From Algoriphagus sanaruensis (GTDB lineage: Bacteria; Bacteroidota; Bacteroidia; Cytophagales; Cyclobacteriaceae), in assembly GCF_001593605.1 (NCBI RefSeq), contig NZ_CP012836.1, positions 1,488,001 through 1,552,000 on the forward strand: a stretch of DNA of 64,000 nucleotides, in the 5' to 3' direction. Positions 62,991-64,000 of the stretch are shown here, one piece after another. Position 1 is the first letter of the stretch, and every line of letters starts with the position of its first letter. The notes under the pieces are model-generated. The model had not been told where the DNA came from. It made no database searches and saw only the letters and a list, made by a program, of their open reading frames with translations. The position numbers and the translations under genes were made by a program.

Positions 62991-64000
62991 TTCCTCCTCT
63001 GGATCCTCCGGAGCTGCCCCCTGAAGATCCACCAGAGCTTCTACTTGGAGCACTGTAGCTTCCTCCACCTCCGGATGAAGATCTGGAAGGAGCGCTGTAG
63101 CTAGGTGTAGAAACTCTACTTGGTGTTGAATTATAGCTTGGTGAAGAAGATCGATTGTAAGATGGAGTTGTTGACCGATTATAAGACGGAGAAGAAGATC
63201 TATTGTATGAAGGACTTGAGGAACGGACGTTTGGAGAAGAATAGGTGCTTCTGCTAGGTGTTCCGTATCCTCCATTGGTAGAAGGTCTAGTGACTGAAGG
63301 TCGGGCTGAAGGAAGTGCCGAAGATGATCTGGTGTTTACTGTTCGGTTGGCTGCCGGAGAATTGTAGTTTCTTGTGGTTGGAGCAACTCGGCTTCTTCCA
63401 GTATTATAATAATCATTTTCAGATCTGTTGAAGTCTCTTCCCGAAACTCGAGAATTTTGTCCAGATACCAATCTTCTTGCAGATGGGCTAGATGCAGCAT
63501 TTGATCTTGCTTGAGCTCTTGAGGTACTTGGTGCCAAACCAGAATTACTTGCCCCTGATCTAGTTACTCCGTAAGATGAACCTCTTGTAGGACGCGATCC
63601 ATAAACCACTCTTCGATCACCAAAGTCACTTCCTGGTAAAACGTAGATAGGTTGAACGCCATAAACCGGTCGGCCCCAAAATCCACCGCCCCATGCATAG
63701 CTAGGACCCCAAAATGGATCCCAGAATGGATCATAAAATCCTCCAAAGCCATTAAATGGACGATAAAATGGACGTCCAAATCCAAAATTCAAACTCATAT
63801 TAAATCCAGGTCTAAATCCCCAACTTGGCATAAAGAACGGATCGTAGAATCCCATTCCCCAAGGGTTAAAGAATCCCATTCCCATTCCAAAGCTCATATT
63901 GTTCCATCCCCAGCCTCTGTTATTTCCTGCGTTTACATAGTAATTATTGTAAACATCAATATTTGGGGCTGCACCGTTGGAATTTAAGTTTTGTGCTTGA
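62980..64000 (-). CDS. Low-complexity Tyr/Ser/Gly-rich protein, 5' end outside the window
   Basis: The frame stays open from the stop at 62980 to the right edge, so the gene is cut at its 5' end; the first ATG seen internally (63897) is not the true start. The visible 340 residues begin in an Asn/Gly/Trp/Phe-rich stretch (GMGFFNPWGMGFYDPF) and continue through an Arg/Ser-rich middle. Four repeats of SSSPSYNR-type octapeptides follow, ending in a Gly/Ser tail. It resembles exported or surface matrix-like proteins; no catalytic domain is visible. Confidence 0.75.
   Translation of the reverse strand, partial: QAQNLNSNGAAPNIDVYNNYYVNAGNNRGWGWNNMSFGMGMGFFNPWGMGFYDPFFMPSWGFRPGFNMSLNFGFGRPFYRPFNGFGGFYDPFWDPFWGPSYAWGGGFWGRPVYGVQPIYVLPGSDFGDRRVVYGSRPTRGSSYGVTRSGASNSGLAPSTSRAQARSNAASSPSARRLVSGQNSRVSGRDFNRSENDYYNTGRSRVAPTTRNYNSPAANRTVNTRSSSALPSARPSVTRPSTNGGYGTPSRSTYSSPNVRSSSPSYNRSSSPSYNRSTTPSYNRSSSPSYNSTPSRVSTPSYSAPSRSSSGGGGSYSAPSRSSGGSSGGSSGGSRGGRGN
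63131..63226. repeat. Four tandem 24-bp repeats inside the low-complexity gene
   Basis: 24-bp units start at 63131, 63155, 63179 and 63203. On the minus strand they encode variants of the octapeptide SSSPSYNR. Bases differ between units while the peptide pattern is kept. Confidence 0.8.

Overview
The window looks like chromosomal DNA of a Bacteroidota member, most likely a Cytophagales bacterium of the Algoriphagus/Cyclobacteriaceae type. This is inferred from gene content (BT_3928-type DoxX protein, DUF5683 and DUF1599 proteins, CdaA next to FolP, SDR-type threonine dehydrogenase opposite kbl), from moderate-to-low GC, from the lack of clear Shine-Dalgarno sites, and from promoters of the TTG-N19-TANNTTTG type. 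The clearest promoter serves the SRP RNA. The assignment comes from reading the sequence, not from a database search.

Positions 1-9000 are housekeeping: the first codons of a possible methyltransferase gene, apaG, ung, a leftward parA-parB-DUF5683-dapB-lepB operon, and pyrG-yidC. Positions 9200-15100 hold two unrecognised proteins (one with a transposase-like HTH), a shortened YrdC/Sua5-like gene overlapping a CCA-adding enzyme gene, a TPR protein and a purple-acid-phosphatase-like enzyme. Positions 15100-27600 hold exported S8 and S41 proteases, ftsE, a transaldolase-like aldolase, the SRP RNA, an M28 peptidase, a Qnr/McbG-like pentapeptide protein, a creatininase-like amidase, two tandem ferritin-like proteins, a GNAT enzyme and a TPR histidine kinase.

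Positions 27600-30500 are the most unusual part. A Y-family polymerase gene and a divergent LexA-like repressor gene (HTH, Ala-Gly cleavage site, Ser/Lys dyad) are separated by a four-helix-bundle (S23/IVP-type) gene. That gene is flanked by tandem 77-bp repeats on one side and 56-bp repeats on the other, which share an inverted 19-bp core.

Positions 30500-44000 carry a RidA-like protein, a Usp protein, an outer-membrane barrel, MscS, a GNAT-nitrilase fusion followed by kdsC-kdsA and an L,D-transpeptidase, a second L,D-transpeptidase facing it, queD-folE, an SDR lacking its catalytic Tyr, and a flavin-reductase/MBL-exonuclease cluster. Positions 44300-49300 carry guaA, a TPR plus type-1-PBP lipoprotein-activator-like protein, hemL and a YffB/ArsC-like gene. 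Positions 49300-55000 form a leftward three-gene DUF1553-DUF1501-cytochrome c/LRR module with visibly higher GC. Positions 55000-64000 carry the divergent threonine dehydrogenase/kbl pair, cdaA-folP opposite DUF1599-DoxX-aroK, a FadL/OmpP1 porin, and a low-complexity exported-type protein that runs off the right edge.

No tRNA, rRNA, CRISPR array, insertion sequence or prophage was recognised. Most starts given here were moved from the longest open frame to the first ATG that leaves a normal N-terminus. These choices are explained in the entries.
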